In this document: piece after piece, positions 1-6,355 of the stretch | Numbering within the stretch: the first letter of the stretch is position 1 | Layout of the letters: each line of letters begins with the position of its first letter | Assembly: GCA_041744735.1 (NCBI GenBank) | Contig: JBGTKH010000534.1 | Span: 1-11,424, forward strand | Direction of reading: 5' to 3' | DNA: 11,424 bases | Origin: JBGTKH01 sp041744735 | GTDB lineage: Bacteria; Planctomycetota; Planctomycetia; Pirellulales; Pirellulaceae | Program-made: the position numbers and the translations under genes | Notes under the pieces: model-generated | The model's database searches: none | What the model was told of the DNA's origin: nothing | What the model saw: only the letters and a program-made list of their open reading frames with translations

Positions 1-495
1 ATGCCCGCCAAAGGCCGCGTCGCCAGCCGCCCGCTGGACGCCGCCGAACGCACCGCCCGCCTTGGTAGCCGAACTCGTGAGAGTTCGGTTTCCGCTGTTG
101 GTAGCCGAACTCGCCAGAGTTTGGATTCCGCTGTTGGTAGCCGAACTCGTGAGAGTTCGGATTTCGCGGAGAAGATCGGAAGTCTCACGACTTCCGCTAC
201 GGCGCTCGATGTGCTCGGCGAAGAAACCTGCGACATCTTTCTCAACGATCACGCCTATTGGAAAAATGTCCCGCGGCCGGTCTGGCAGTACACGCTGGGC
301 GGTTACCAAGTCCTGAAGAAATGGCTCAGCTACCGCGAACAATCGCTGCTCGGCCGGCCGCTGACCGTCGACGAAGTCACCTACTTCCGCGACGTCATCC
401 GCCGCATCACCGCCTTGCTGCTGTTGGGCCCCACGCTCGACGCCAACTACGCCGCAACCAAAGCAAACAGCTACGCCTGGCGCGAAGGGTCATGA
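1..495 (+). CDS. C-terminal part of a type ISP restriction-modification enzyme (5' end outside the window)
   Basis: The reading frame is open at the left edge, so the ATG at position 1 is probably an internal Met of a much larger protein. Residues 76-164 look like the C-terminal specificity region of single-polypeptide type ISP restriction-modification enzymes: LNDHAYWKNVP (81-91), VWQYTLGGYQVLKKWLSYRE (94-113), LLGRPLTVDEV (116-126), RRITALLLLGPTLDANYAA (134-152). In this family one protein carries nuclease, helicase, methyltransferase and target-recognition domains for defence against foreign DNA. Only the end is visible, so activity cannot be judged. Residues 22-67 are not family-like. They are encoded by an in-frame array of GTAG palindromic units (65-200) that gives a 12-residue repeat (VGSRTRESSVSA and variants), probably tolerated in an interdomain linker. 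The stop codon lies inside a 33-nt segment (489-521) repeated at 798-830, so the gene's 3' end may be a rearrangement junction. Confidence 0.72.
   Translation: MPAKGRVASRPLDAAERTARLGSRTRESSVSAVGSRTRQSLDSAVGSRTRESSDFAEKIGSLTTSATALDVLGEETCDIFLNDHAYWKNVPRPVWQYTLGGYQVLKKWLSYREQSLLGRPLTVDEVTYFRDVIRRITALLLLGPTLDANYAATKANSYAWREGS
65..200. repeat. Compound REP/REPIN-like array inside the type ISP gene: three direct units plus one inverted unit
   Basis: Three 24-nt units start at 65, 101 and 137, an exact 36-bp period. Each has a GTAG foot and the stem CCGAACTC paired with GAGTTCGG around the loop GTGA; the middle copy has loop GCCA and one G-T wobble. An inverted unit at 177-200 ends in CTAC and, read on the minus strand, has stem CGGAAGTC/GACTTCCG with loop GTGA. 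Because 36 is a multiple of three, the array keeps the host frame open and encodes a 12-residue repeat. There are no unique spacers and the repeats are hairpin units, so this is not CRISPR. Confidence 0.85.
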
Positions 496-531
496 CACTC
501 TCCTTGACCGGCTCGAACTCCAACTTCGACC
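489..531 (-). pseudogene. Short fragment of a second Rpn/DUF4351-like gene copy
   Basis: Positions 489-521 match 798-830 at 32 of 33 bases. On the minus strand the segment encodes KLEFEPVKESVMT, matching AEFEPVKESVMT inside the neighbouring Rpn-like remnant (545-1239). Homology fades beyond about 531. It is therefore a fragment of a diverged paralogue, fused to the end of the type ISP gene, and it supplies that gene's stop codon (TGA, 493-495). The likely origin is deletion or recombination between tandem paralogues; this is inferred from the repeat alone. Confidence 0.6.
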
Positions 532-544
532 GGCGGGCGGACGG

Positions 545-1239
545 TTATGACGAGTTCCGTCGCTTAGACGTTTCTCGCAGCAGTTTCCGCAGTTCCTTCC
601 ACGGCCGGTGCAAGGCAATGGCGTCCGTGAGTTTATCCAGAGCCTTGTCCGGAAGCTCGCGGACTTTGACCGCGTCCGACTCGGTGAACTCCGGATTTGC
701 AGCGGACAGCAACCGCACCAACGTTTGCACGCGGCCCTCGCGCAGGCCAGCTTCCTTGCCACGTTGCTCGCCACGTTGCTCAAGATGTTCCAACAGAGTC
801 ATGACACTCTCCTTGACCGGCTCAAACTCCGCCTTCAACGATAACAGCGAGTGGCGGATTTCGGGTTCGTCCTCGGGCTGCGTGACGGCCATTAAATAGT
901 ATAACGCCCGCCGTAACTCGCGGCGAACCTGTTCCGGCGGCGGTGGTGATACCGTTTGGGCTCAGACGTACAGAATTCAATTTTGCCGGTACATGGTTGG
1001 TGTTTTCAGCTCACGTTTTCGCCGGCAAAATTGAATTCTGTACGTCTGAGCCCGGCCGCGGTTATAGCGCTTAACGCCAAATGGTATCACCACCCCGGCG
1101 GCAGGTGCGAACAGAGGTCGCGCAGCACGCTGTGGAACTCCATCCACCGCTGCGGTTTCCCTTCGCCGACGGTGAGGTAACAGGAGTGGTTGGCGCTCGG
1201 CTGCTGGATTTGCGGGTGTAATTCATGAATAATGCAGCG
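545..1239 (-). pseudogene. Rpn/DUF4351-like gene remnant, 5'-truncated and interrupted by a MITE
   Basis: The 3' part (stop at 547-545) encodes a charged, helical tail: an EFEPVKESVMTLLEHLEQ stretch, then RGEQRGKEAGLREGRVQTL, then LPDKALDKLTDAIALHRPWK and LRKLL. This resembles the C-terminal region (DUF4351-like) of Rpn family recombination-promoting nucleases / putative transposases. A Met at 892 could be taken as a start, but the frame runs upstream to 961, encoding PPEQVRRELRRALYYL before entering the MITE. Beyond the MITE (from 1104) the same frame continues to about 1239 as HPQIQQPSANHSCYLTVGEG and KPQRWMEFHSVLRDLCSHLPP. Removing the MITE (942-1094) and one 8-bp target copy joins the two halves without a frameshift, giving LCSHLPPEQVRRELRRAL. 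No start codon or N-terminal nuclease domain remains: the frame hits a stop at 1263-1261, just before the sialidase gene. The family call rests on the tail and is moderate; the interruption is well supported. Confidence 0.6.
942..1094. mobile_element. 153-bp MITE with 18-bp terminal inverted repeats and 8-bp target-site duplication
   Basis: The left end GGTGGTGATACCGTTTGG (942-959) and right end CCAAATGGTATCACCACC (1077-1094) are inverted repeats matching at 17 of 18 bases. The element is flanked directly by CCGGCGGC at 934-941 and 1095-1102, a perfect 8-bp target-site duplication. Inside is a perfect 32-bp inverted repeat (958-989 with 1022-1053) around a 32-nt loop, which could form a long cruciform. 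An asymmetric segment (1054-1076) lies next to the right end. No open reading frame encodes a transposase, so it would need one in trans. It shares ends with the element at 9036-9146 and disrupts an Rpn-like gene on the minus strand. Confidence 0.88.
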
Positions 1240-1279
1240 ACATTGACGGACTCTTATGCACTATCGAAGGAACTGCGCC

Positions 1280-4200
1280 ATGAAATCAACGTATTTTGTC
1301 CTCGTCGTATGGCTGCTGACACACGTTTCGGCGCTGAATGCCGCTGAGCCTGCGCTCGAAAAGATCGACCTCTTCATAGCCGGTGAAGACGGCTACAAGC
1401 TGTATCGCATTCCGGGGATTGTGGTCACCAAGAGCGGCACGGTGCTGGCGTATTGCGAGGCTCGCAAAAGCGACTCCGGCGACTGGGGACCGATTGATGT
1501 GTTGTTGCGCCGCAGCACGGACGGCGGAAAGACGTGGCTGCCTCGCCAGCAAATTGTGCATCTGGAAGGGGACCTGCCGATCAATCCGGTCGCGGCGGCG
1601 CAGAAGCTGGATCAGCCGGGCGACAATACGGTCAACAACCCTGTAGCGATCGTCGATTACGAAACCGGCGCGGTGCACTTTCTCTACTGCCTCGAATACA
1701 TGCGCTGCTTCTACATGCGCAGCGACGACGATGGCGTGACTTGGACCGAACCGGTTGAGATCACCAAAACGTTCGAGGCGTTTCGGCGGGAGTACGACTG
1801 GAAGGTGCTGGCGACAGGACCGGGACACGGAATTCAACTCACCAAGGGCAAGCAGAAGGGGCGGCTAGTTGTGCCGGTATGGCTGTCGCTGGGGACGGGC
1901 GGGCACGCGCATCGGCCGAGCGTCACGGCGACGATCTTCAGCGACGATCACGGCAAGACATGGCAGCGAGGCGACGTCGCTGTGCCGGACACGGCTGAGT
2001 TCATCTATCCCAACGAGACCGTCGTCGTACAGTTGGCCGACGGCCGCGTGATGTTGAATTCGCGCAGCGAGTCGAAGCGGCATCGGCGGCTGGTCACGAT
2101 CAGTCCCGACGGCGCCACCGGTTGGTCGAAGCCGCAGTTTGACGACGCGCTGCTGGAACCGATTTGCATGGCCGGCATCGTGCGCGTGCACGAGCCGACG
2201 GACAATCAACCGGGCGTCATCGCTTTTTCTAATCCTCACAATCTGTCGCGCCGCGACGGTAATGAAGTCGCCGGCCGGCCTCGCGATCGGGTGAACGTAT
2301 CGATCAAGCTAAGTTACGACGAGGGCAAAACTTGGCCGCTGAATCGCACGTTGGAAGAAGGCTTCAGCGGCTACAGCGACTTGGCCGCGCTGGCCGACGG
2401 AACGATCCTCTGCTTCTACGAACGAGGCAGCACCGACGGACTAAACATCTACCGCGCCGGGCGGCTAACGGTCGCACGCTTCGGTGAACAATGGGTGCGC
2501 GGCTCTAACAAGGTAGGACGGATTGCCAATCCGTCCGGGACGCAAGACGCATTCGGGACGGAATCGCATTCCGTCCTACTTAGCGACGATTCGCCGCGAT
2601 ACGAAGCGGACATCTGCGTTTACGGCGGCACGTCCGGCGGTATCGTGGCGGCCGTTCAGGCGGCGCGGATGGGCAAGCGGGTCGTGCTGGTCGAGCCGGG
2701 CCGGCACCTAGGCGGAATGACATCGGGCGGGTTAAGTGCCGTTGACATCGGCGATCCGCGCAGTGTCGGCGGGATCGCGCGCGAGTATTTTACGCGACTG
2801 GTCGCCGGTTACAGCAAGACGTTGAATTGGGACCAGCCCTTCCAAGGTCACGGGGGACCGGCGACCGGCGGCGCCTATTCGATTGAACCTCATGTTGCCG
2901 AGCGGCTGTTCGACGAAATGGCGGCAGAAGCCGGCGTGATCGTGCTGCGCGAGGCACGGCTGCAGTCGGTGAAGAAAGACGGGGCTCGCATTGTCGAGTT
3001 GATAACGGACGATGGCCGCTCGGTACGCGCGAAGATGTTTATCGACGCCACGTACGAAGGCGATCTGATGGCGGCGGCGGGCTTGACTTACACGCTGATG
3101 CGCGAAGGGAATGCCAAGTACGGCGAGACTTACAACGGCATTCACTACGACGAGAAGTACAAACCTCGCACCAATCACCAACAGCCGGGTGCCAACGGCC
3201 GAGTACCCGGCGGTCAGGGCGTGTGGGACCGCGACTTTCCCGTCGATCCTTACGTGATCAAAGGCGATCCTTCGAGCGGCCTGCTGCCTTTGCTCAATCC
3301 CGGAGAACCGGGACGGTCCGGTGAACCGGCGCCGGGCGTGCAAGCCTATTGCTTTCGACTCTGCCTGACCACCGCCAAAGACCGTCTTCCGATCACTCCG
3401 CCGCCGGATTACGACCCGAGACGTTACGAACTTGTTGCCCGCTTCATCGAAGCCTGTCTGGCGAACGGCGACGACATGGACCTGCGGTGGTTTAGCAAAC
3501 ACGATCCGCTGCCCAACGACAAATGGGACTTCAATACGGCAACGTTCGGCGGCAATCTGCCGGGAGCCAGTTGGGAGTGGCCCGCAGCCAGCTACTCAAG
3601 ACGCGCCGAGACTGCCAAGGAGATTGAAAACTATCATCGCGCTTTGTTGCATTTTCTGGCGACCGATCCGCGCGTGCCGGAAAAAGTGCGGGACGACGTC
3701 CAGCGTTTTGGTCTGCCGCGCGATGAGTTTACCGACAACGGCGGCTGGCCCCATCAGCTTTACATTCGCGAAGGGCGGCGGATGGTCAGCGATTTGGTAA
3801 TGACCGAGCACCACACGTTCGGCCGCCAGATTGCACCGCACTCGATCGGCCTCGGCTCGTACGGCACCGACACGCACGAGATTCGGCGCATCGTCAAGGA
3901 CGGCGTCGTATCGCGCGAAGGCAAAACGGCGACGGGCCGCGGCGGATTTGGACCGTATCCGATCGGCTACCCTGCCATCGTACCGAACCAAAAAGAGTGC
4001 GAAAACTTATTCGTCACGTTTGCCCTGTCCGCCAGCCATACCGCCTTCAGCAGCATTCGCATGGAGCCGGTGTTTATGGCCACCAGCCAATCGGCGGCGA
4101 CCGCAGCCAGTCTGGCGATCGATGACAACGTTGCCGTGCAACAGGTTGACTATGAGAAACTGAAGGCACGGCTGATCGCCGACGGGCAAGTCTTGCAGTG

Positions 4201-6301
4201 GCCGCCGGCCGTCGCACAAGCCAGTAGCCGAAGTCGTGAGACTTCGGACCGAACCCCGCAGACTTCGGACCGAACTCTCACGAGTTCGGCTACGGCTGTC
4301 GCGGTTTCACCGCTGGCTCCGAAATCCGTAGCTCGACTCTCTGAGTCGAGCGGTCACGACTCGGAGAGTCGTGCTACGTTACGATCCAACGAGCCGGTTC
4401 TTCTGGCTAAAAGTTCGTCGCCCGCCGAAATTGATGGCAGGTCGTACGATGTCGTTGTCGTCGGCGGCACAGCCAGCGGTGTGGCGTGCGCGGTGCGAGC
4501 GGCTCGCGAAGGCTGCTCGGTGTTGCTGGTCCAGCACAACGGACACATCGGCGGCATGATGACCAACGGGCTGATGCAGTGGGATGCGCTTTACGGCGGA
4601 CCCCGCTCGCCGCTGTTCACCGAACTGCTGGGCAACATCGAGAAATACTATATCGCTACGTTCGGCCGCGATTCGCCGGACCATCAGACGATTCGCTTTA
4701 CGCACGAGCATTACCCGATCGGCTGGGCGGAGCCGCATGTGGCCGAGCGTGAATTCAATCGGCTAGTGGCGGGTGAGAAGAATATTACGTTGCTGCTTGA
4801 GCACGATCCAACGGCGGTGGAACGGGACGGGGCGGTGATTACGAGCGTGACGCTGCGAAGGCGATTGACGGGTGAGACGCAAGGGAAGGCTTCCGATTCA
4901 TCCAGCGGGTTGCAGGAAAATGGACGGGTTGACAACCCGTCCTACCATGAGATCGTTGTGCACGGTGCTACTTTTGTGGACGCTACTTATGAAGGCGACT
5001 TGTTCGCGCTGGCGAAGGTGCCGTATCGAGTTGGCCGCGAAGGACGAGAGGAATACGGCGAGCCACACGCGGGCAAAGTGTTTACGAACATCGACCACGG
5101 GCCACCGCAAGGCGTGGCTCGCGAAGGGCTCAACATTCGCCCCTACAGTTCGCGCCAGGGGAGCGTTGATCCGCAGAGCCCTTTCACAGCCGATGGTGCC
5201 GTGCAGGCTTACAATTATCGTTTCTGCGTTACGTCCGATCCGGCCAATCGCATTCCGATCACAAAACCGGCCGGCTACCGGCGCGAGGAGTACGTCGGCT
5301 ACGAACGCAAGTACATTGCCTCACACAACGGCCCCAATCGCAAGTCGCATGTCAACAGCCCGATCTTGCCGGGTGAGAATCATGACTATCCGGAAGCCGA
5401 CTGGCCGACGCGCGAGAAGATCATCCGGCGGCATCTCGATTTCGGACTGGGCCTGATGTGGTTCTTGCAAAATGACGATTCGATTCCGCCGGAGCAGCGC
5501 GAAAAGTTTCGTGTGTGGGGCCTGCCTAAAGACGAGTATGCCGACAATCGCCATGTGCCTTACGAAATGTACGTCCGCGAGGCGCGGCGGATCGTCGGCC
5601 GGCACATCTTCACCGAACACGATGGAATGATTGCCAAGGGCATTGGCCGCACGCCAGTCCATCCCGACAGCATCGCCGTTACCGACTGGTACATGGACTC
5701 GCATTCGTGCACGACCGACAGCCGCCCCGGCTTCAAGTACGACGGCAAGCTGATCTTGACGGAAGAATCCCGCCCGTCGCAGATTCCTTATCGAGCGATG
5801 CTGCCGCAGGGCGTCGACAATCTGTTGGTTCCGGTTTGCCTTTCGGCCACGCACATTGCCTGGGGCGCAATCCGGCTGGAACCGGTCTTCATGCAAACGG
5901 GCGAAGCCGCAGGTCTGGCCGCCGCACTGGCCAAGCAACAAAAGACGACACCCGCTGCCCTCGATGCCGATTTGCTTGTGCGTACACTAGCCCAGCGGCG
6001 GCAGCTCATCACATTCTTCAATGACGTAAAGGCCGACGCGCCGGACGACAGAATCGCTGCCGCGCAATACTTCGGCACGAAGGGGTTCTTCGCCGACTAC
6101 AACGCCCGATTAAACGAACCTCTTAGAGACGCAACAGCAAAAGCATGGGCCGAAGGGCTTACGCAACTCAACGCCGGCACGCTCGACGCGAATCACCTCG
6201 CGGCCCGCGTCCACAAATGCGAGTCCAGCGATTCACCGTTGACGGCTGGCACGCGCGGCGACGTGCTTCCGCAAATGTGGATCGAGCGAAACAAACCGTG
6301 A
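1280..6301 (+). CDS. Secreted three-domain protein: sialidase (GH33-like) plus two FAD-dependent oxidoreductase domains
   Basis: ATG 1280 is preferred over 1256 because AAGGA (1267-1271) lies 8 nt upstream and the start then opens a signal peptide (residues 1-22, ending VSALNAA). Residues 25-405 form a sialidase beta-propeller: YRIPG (R43), Asp-boxes STDGGKTW (79-86), SDDDGVTW (148-155), SDDHGKTW (221-228) and SYDEGKTW (345-352), PNETVVV (E246), NSR (R262), R337, and GYSDLA (Y365, candidate nucleophile). Residues 441-975 are a PF12831-type FAD domain: nucleotide-binding VYGGTSGG (447-454), later FIDATYEGDL and RMEPVFM. Residues 1053-1580 are a second such domain with VVVVGGTASG, HIGGMMTNG, FVDATYEGDL and RLEPVFM; its VLLVQ has Gln where an acidic ribose-binding residue is usual. 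The tail (AAQYFGTKGFFADYNARLNE) is S-layer-homology-like. Each junction (411-433; 982-1033) is REPIN-derived sequence, and a further unit lies in FAD domain 2 (1215-1222). Neither FAD domain has its own signal peptide. It is probably co-transcribed with the sulfatase 54 nt downstream. Substrate unknown; export of a flavin protein suggests Tat-independent folding issues or periplasmic loading, which cannot be resolved here. Confidence 0.85.
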   Translation: MKSTYFVLVVWLLTHVSALNAAEPALEKIDLFIAGEDGYKLYRIPGIVVTKSGTVLAYCEARKSDSGDWGPIDVLLRRSTDGGKTWLPRQQIVHLEGDLPINPVAAAQKLDQPGDNTVNNPVAIVDYETGAVHFLYCLEYMRCFYMRSDDDGVTWTEPVEITKTFEAFRREYDWKVLATGPGHGIQLTKGKQKGRLVVPVWLSLGTGGHAHRPSVTATIFSDDHGKTWQRGDVAVPDTAEFIYPNETVVVQLADGRVMLNSRSESKRHRRLVTISPDGATGWSKPQFDDALLEPICMAGIVRVHEPTDNQPGVIAFSNPHNLSRRDGNEVAGRPRDRVNVSIKLSYDEGKTWPLNRTLEEGFSGYSDLAALADGTILCFYERGSTDGLNIYRAGRLTVARFGEQWVRGSNKVGRIANPSGTQDAFGTESHSVLLSDDSPRYEADICVYGGTSGGIVAAVQAARMGKRVVLVEPGRHLGGMTSGGLSAVDIGDPRSVGGIAREYFTRLVAGYSKTLNWDQPFQGHGGPATGGAYSIEPHVAERLFDEMAAEAGVIVLREARLQSVKKDGARIVELITDDGRSVRAKMFIDATYEGDLMAAAGLTYTLMREGNAKYGETYNGIHYDEKYKPRTNHQQPGANGRVPGGQGVWDRDFPVDPYVIKGDPSSGLLPLLNPGEPGRSGEPAPGVQAYCFRLCLTTAKDRLPITPPPDYDPRRYELVARFIEACLANGDDMDLRWFSKHDPLPNDKWDFNTATFGGNLPGASWEWPAASYSRRAETAKEIENYHRALLHFLATDPRVPEKVRDDVQRFGLPRDEFTDNGGWPHQLYIREGRRMVSDLVMTEHHTFGRQIAPHSIGLGSYGTDTHEIRRIVKDGVVSREGKTATGRGGFGPYPIGYPAIVPNQKECENLFVTFALSASHTAFSSIRMEPVFMATSQSAATAASLAIDDNVAVQQVDYEKLKARLIADGQVLQWPPAVAQASSRSRETSDRTPQTSDRTLTSSATAVAVSPLAPKSVARLSESSGHDSESRATLRSNEPVLLAKSSSPAEIDGRSYDVVVVGGTASGVACAVRAAREGCSVLLVQHNGHIGGMMTNGLMQWDALYGGPRSPLFTELLGNIEKYYIATFGRDSPDHQTIRFTHEHYPIGWAEPHVAEREFNRLVAGEKNITLLLEHDPTAVERDGAVITSVTLRRRLTGETQGKASDSSSGLQENGRVDNPSYHEIVVHGATFVDATYEGDLFALAKVPYRVGREGREEYGEPHAGKVFTNIDHGPPQGVAREGLNIRPYSSRQGSVDPQSPFTADGAVQAYNYRFCVTSDPANRIPITKPAGYRREEYVGYERKYIASHNGPNRKSHVNSPILPGENHDYPEADWPTREKIIRRHLDFGLGLMWFLQNDDSIPPEQREKFRVWGLPKDEYADNRHVPYEMYVREARRIVGRHIFTEHDGMIAKGIGRTPVHPDSIAVTDWYMDSHSCTTDSRPGFKYDGKLILTEESRPSQIPYRAMLPQGVDNLLVPVCLSATHIAWGAIRLEPVFMQTGEAAGLAAALAKQQKTTPAALDADLLVRTLAQRRQLITFFNDVKADAPDDRIAAAQYFGTKGFFADYNARLNEPLRDATAKAWAEGLTQLNAGTLDANHLAARVHKCESSDSPLTAGTRGDVLPQMWIERNKP
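2513..2579. repeat. REPIN-like inverted pair (GTAGG type) between sialidase and FAD domain 1, in frame
   Basis: A forward unit at 2513-2536 (foot GTAG, stem GGACGGATT/AATCCGTCC) and an inverted unit at 2556-2579 (stem GGACGGAAT/ATTCCGTCC, ending CTAC) are separated by 19 nt. Both hairpins pair perfectly although their last stem bases differ. The element is translated as VGRIANPSGTQD and following residues (412-433) and falls exactly between the end of the sialidase propeller and the first FAD domain. Confidence 0.85.
4224..4293. repeat. REPIN-like inverted pair (GTAGC type) between the two FAD domains, in frame
   Basis: The forward unit 4224-4247 has foot GTAG, stem CCGAAGTC/GACTTCGG and loop GTGA. 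The inverted unit 4270-4293 has stem CCGAACTC/GAGTTCGG, loop TCAC on this strand, and ends in CTAC. The 22 nt between them contain a partial extra arm (GACTTCGGACCGA). The element is read in frame as a Ser/Arg/Thr-rich linker (SRSRETSDRTPQTSDRT) just after the last conserved stretch of FAD domain 1. Confidence 0.85.
4328..4377. repeat. Second REPIN-like inverted pair in the same inter-domain linker
   Basis: The forward unit 4328-4351 has foot GTAG and stem GCTCGACTC/GAGTCGAGC with loop TCT. The inverted unit 4355-4377 has stem CACGACTC/GAGTCGTG with loop GGA and ends in CTAC. Both stems are perfect but differ from each other and from the pair 35 nt upstream. Relative to the foot, the protein frame here (GTA GCT) differs from that at 4224 (GT AGC), so the encoded peptide is different: VARLSESSGHDSESRAT. 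Confidence 0.83.
4922..4945 (-). repeat. Single REP-like unit (GTAGG type) inside FAD domain 2, in frame
   Basis: On the minus strand this is a GTAG foot followed by the stem GGACGGGTT/AACCCGTCC with loop GTC. It has no inverted partner, so it is a singlet. It encodes GRVDNPSY (residues 1215-1222) in a variable stretch between two conserved blocks of the second FAD domain, likely a surface loop. Confidence 0.75.
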
Positions 6302-6355
6302 ATCGCAGCATCAAGTAAAGTGGTACGCTGACAATTCTGAGTGAGGAGAAATGCT

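Noticed and set aside
65..200. CRISPR-like array (36-bp period, palindromic repeat)
   Set aside because: The whole 36-bp period is repeated with no unique spacers, only three copies exist, and the units match dispersed hairpin repeats elsewhere in the window and inside coding frames.
545..892. Intact 115-aa gene starting at ATG 892 on the minus strand
   Set aside because: The frame continues upstream with coherent protein-like sequence through 961 and resumes beyond the MITE, so the ATG is an internal Met of a disrupted gene.
958..1053. Inverted repeat as the ends of a full insertion sequence
   Set aside because: The 32-bp arms lie inside the true ends, which are fixed by the 8-bp duplication, and the loop is only 32 nt with no coding capacity.
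2732..3502. Long minus-strand reading frame (256 aa) inside the fusion gene
   Set aside because: It lies opposite well-conserved FAD-domain sequence. Long antisense frames are expected in GC-rich coding DNA.
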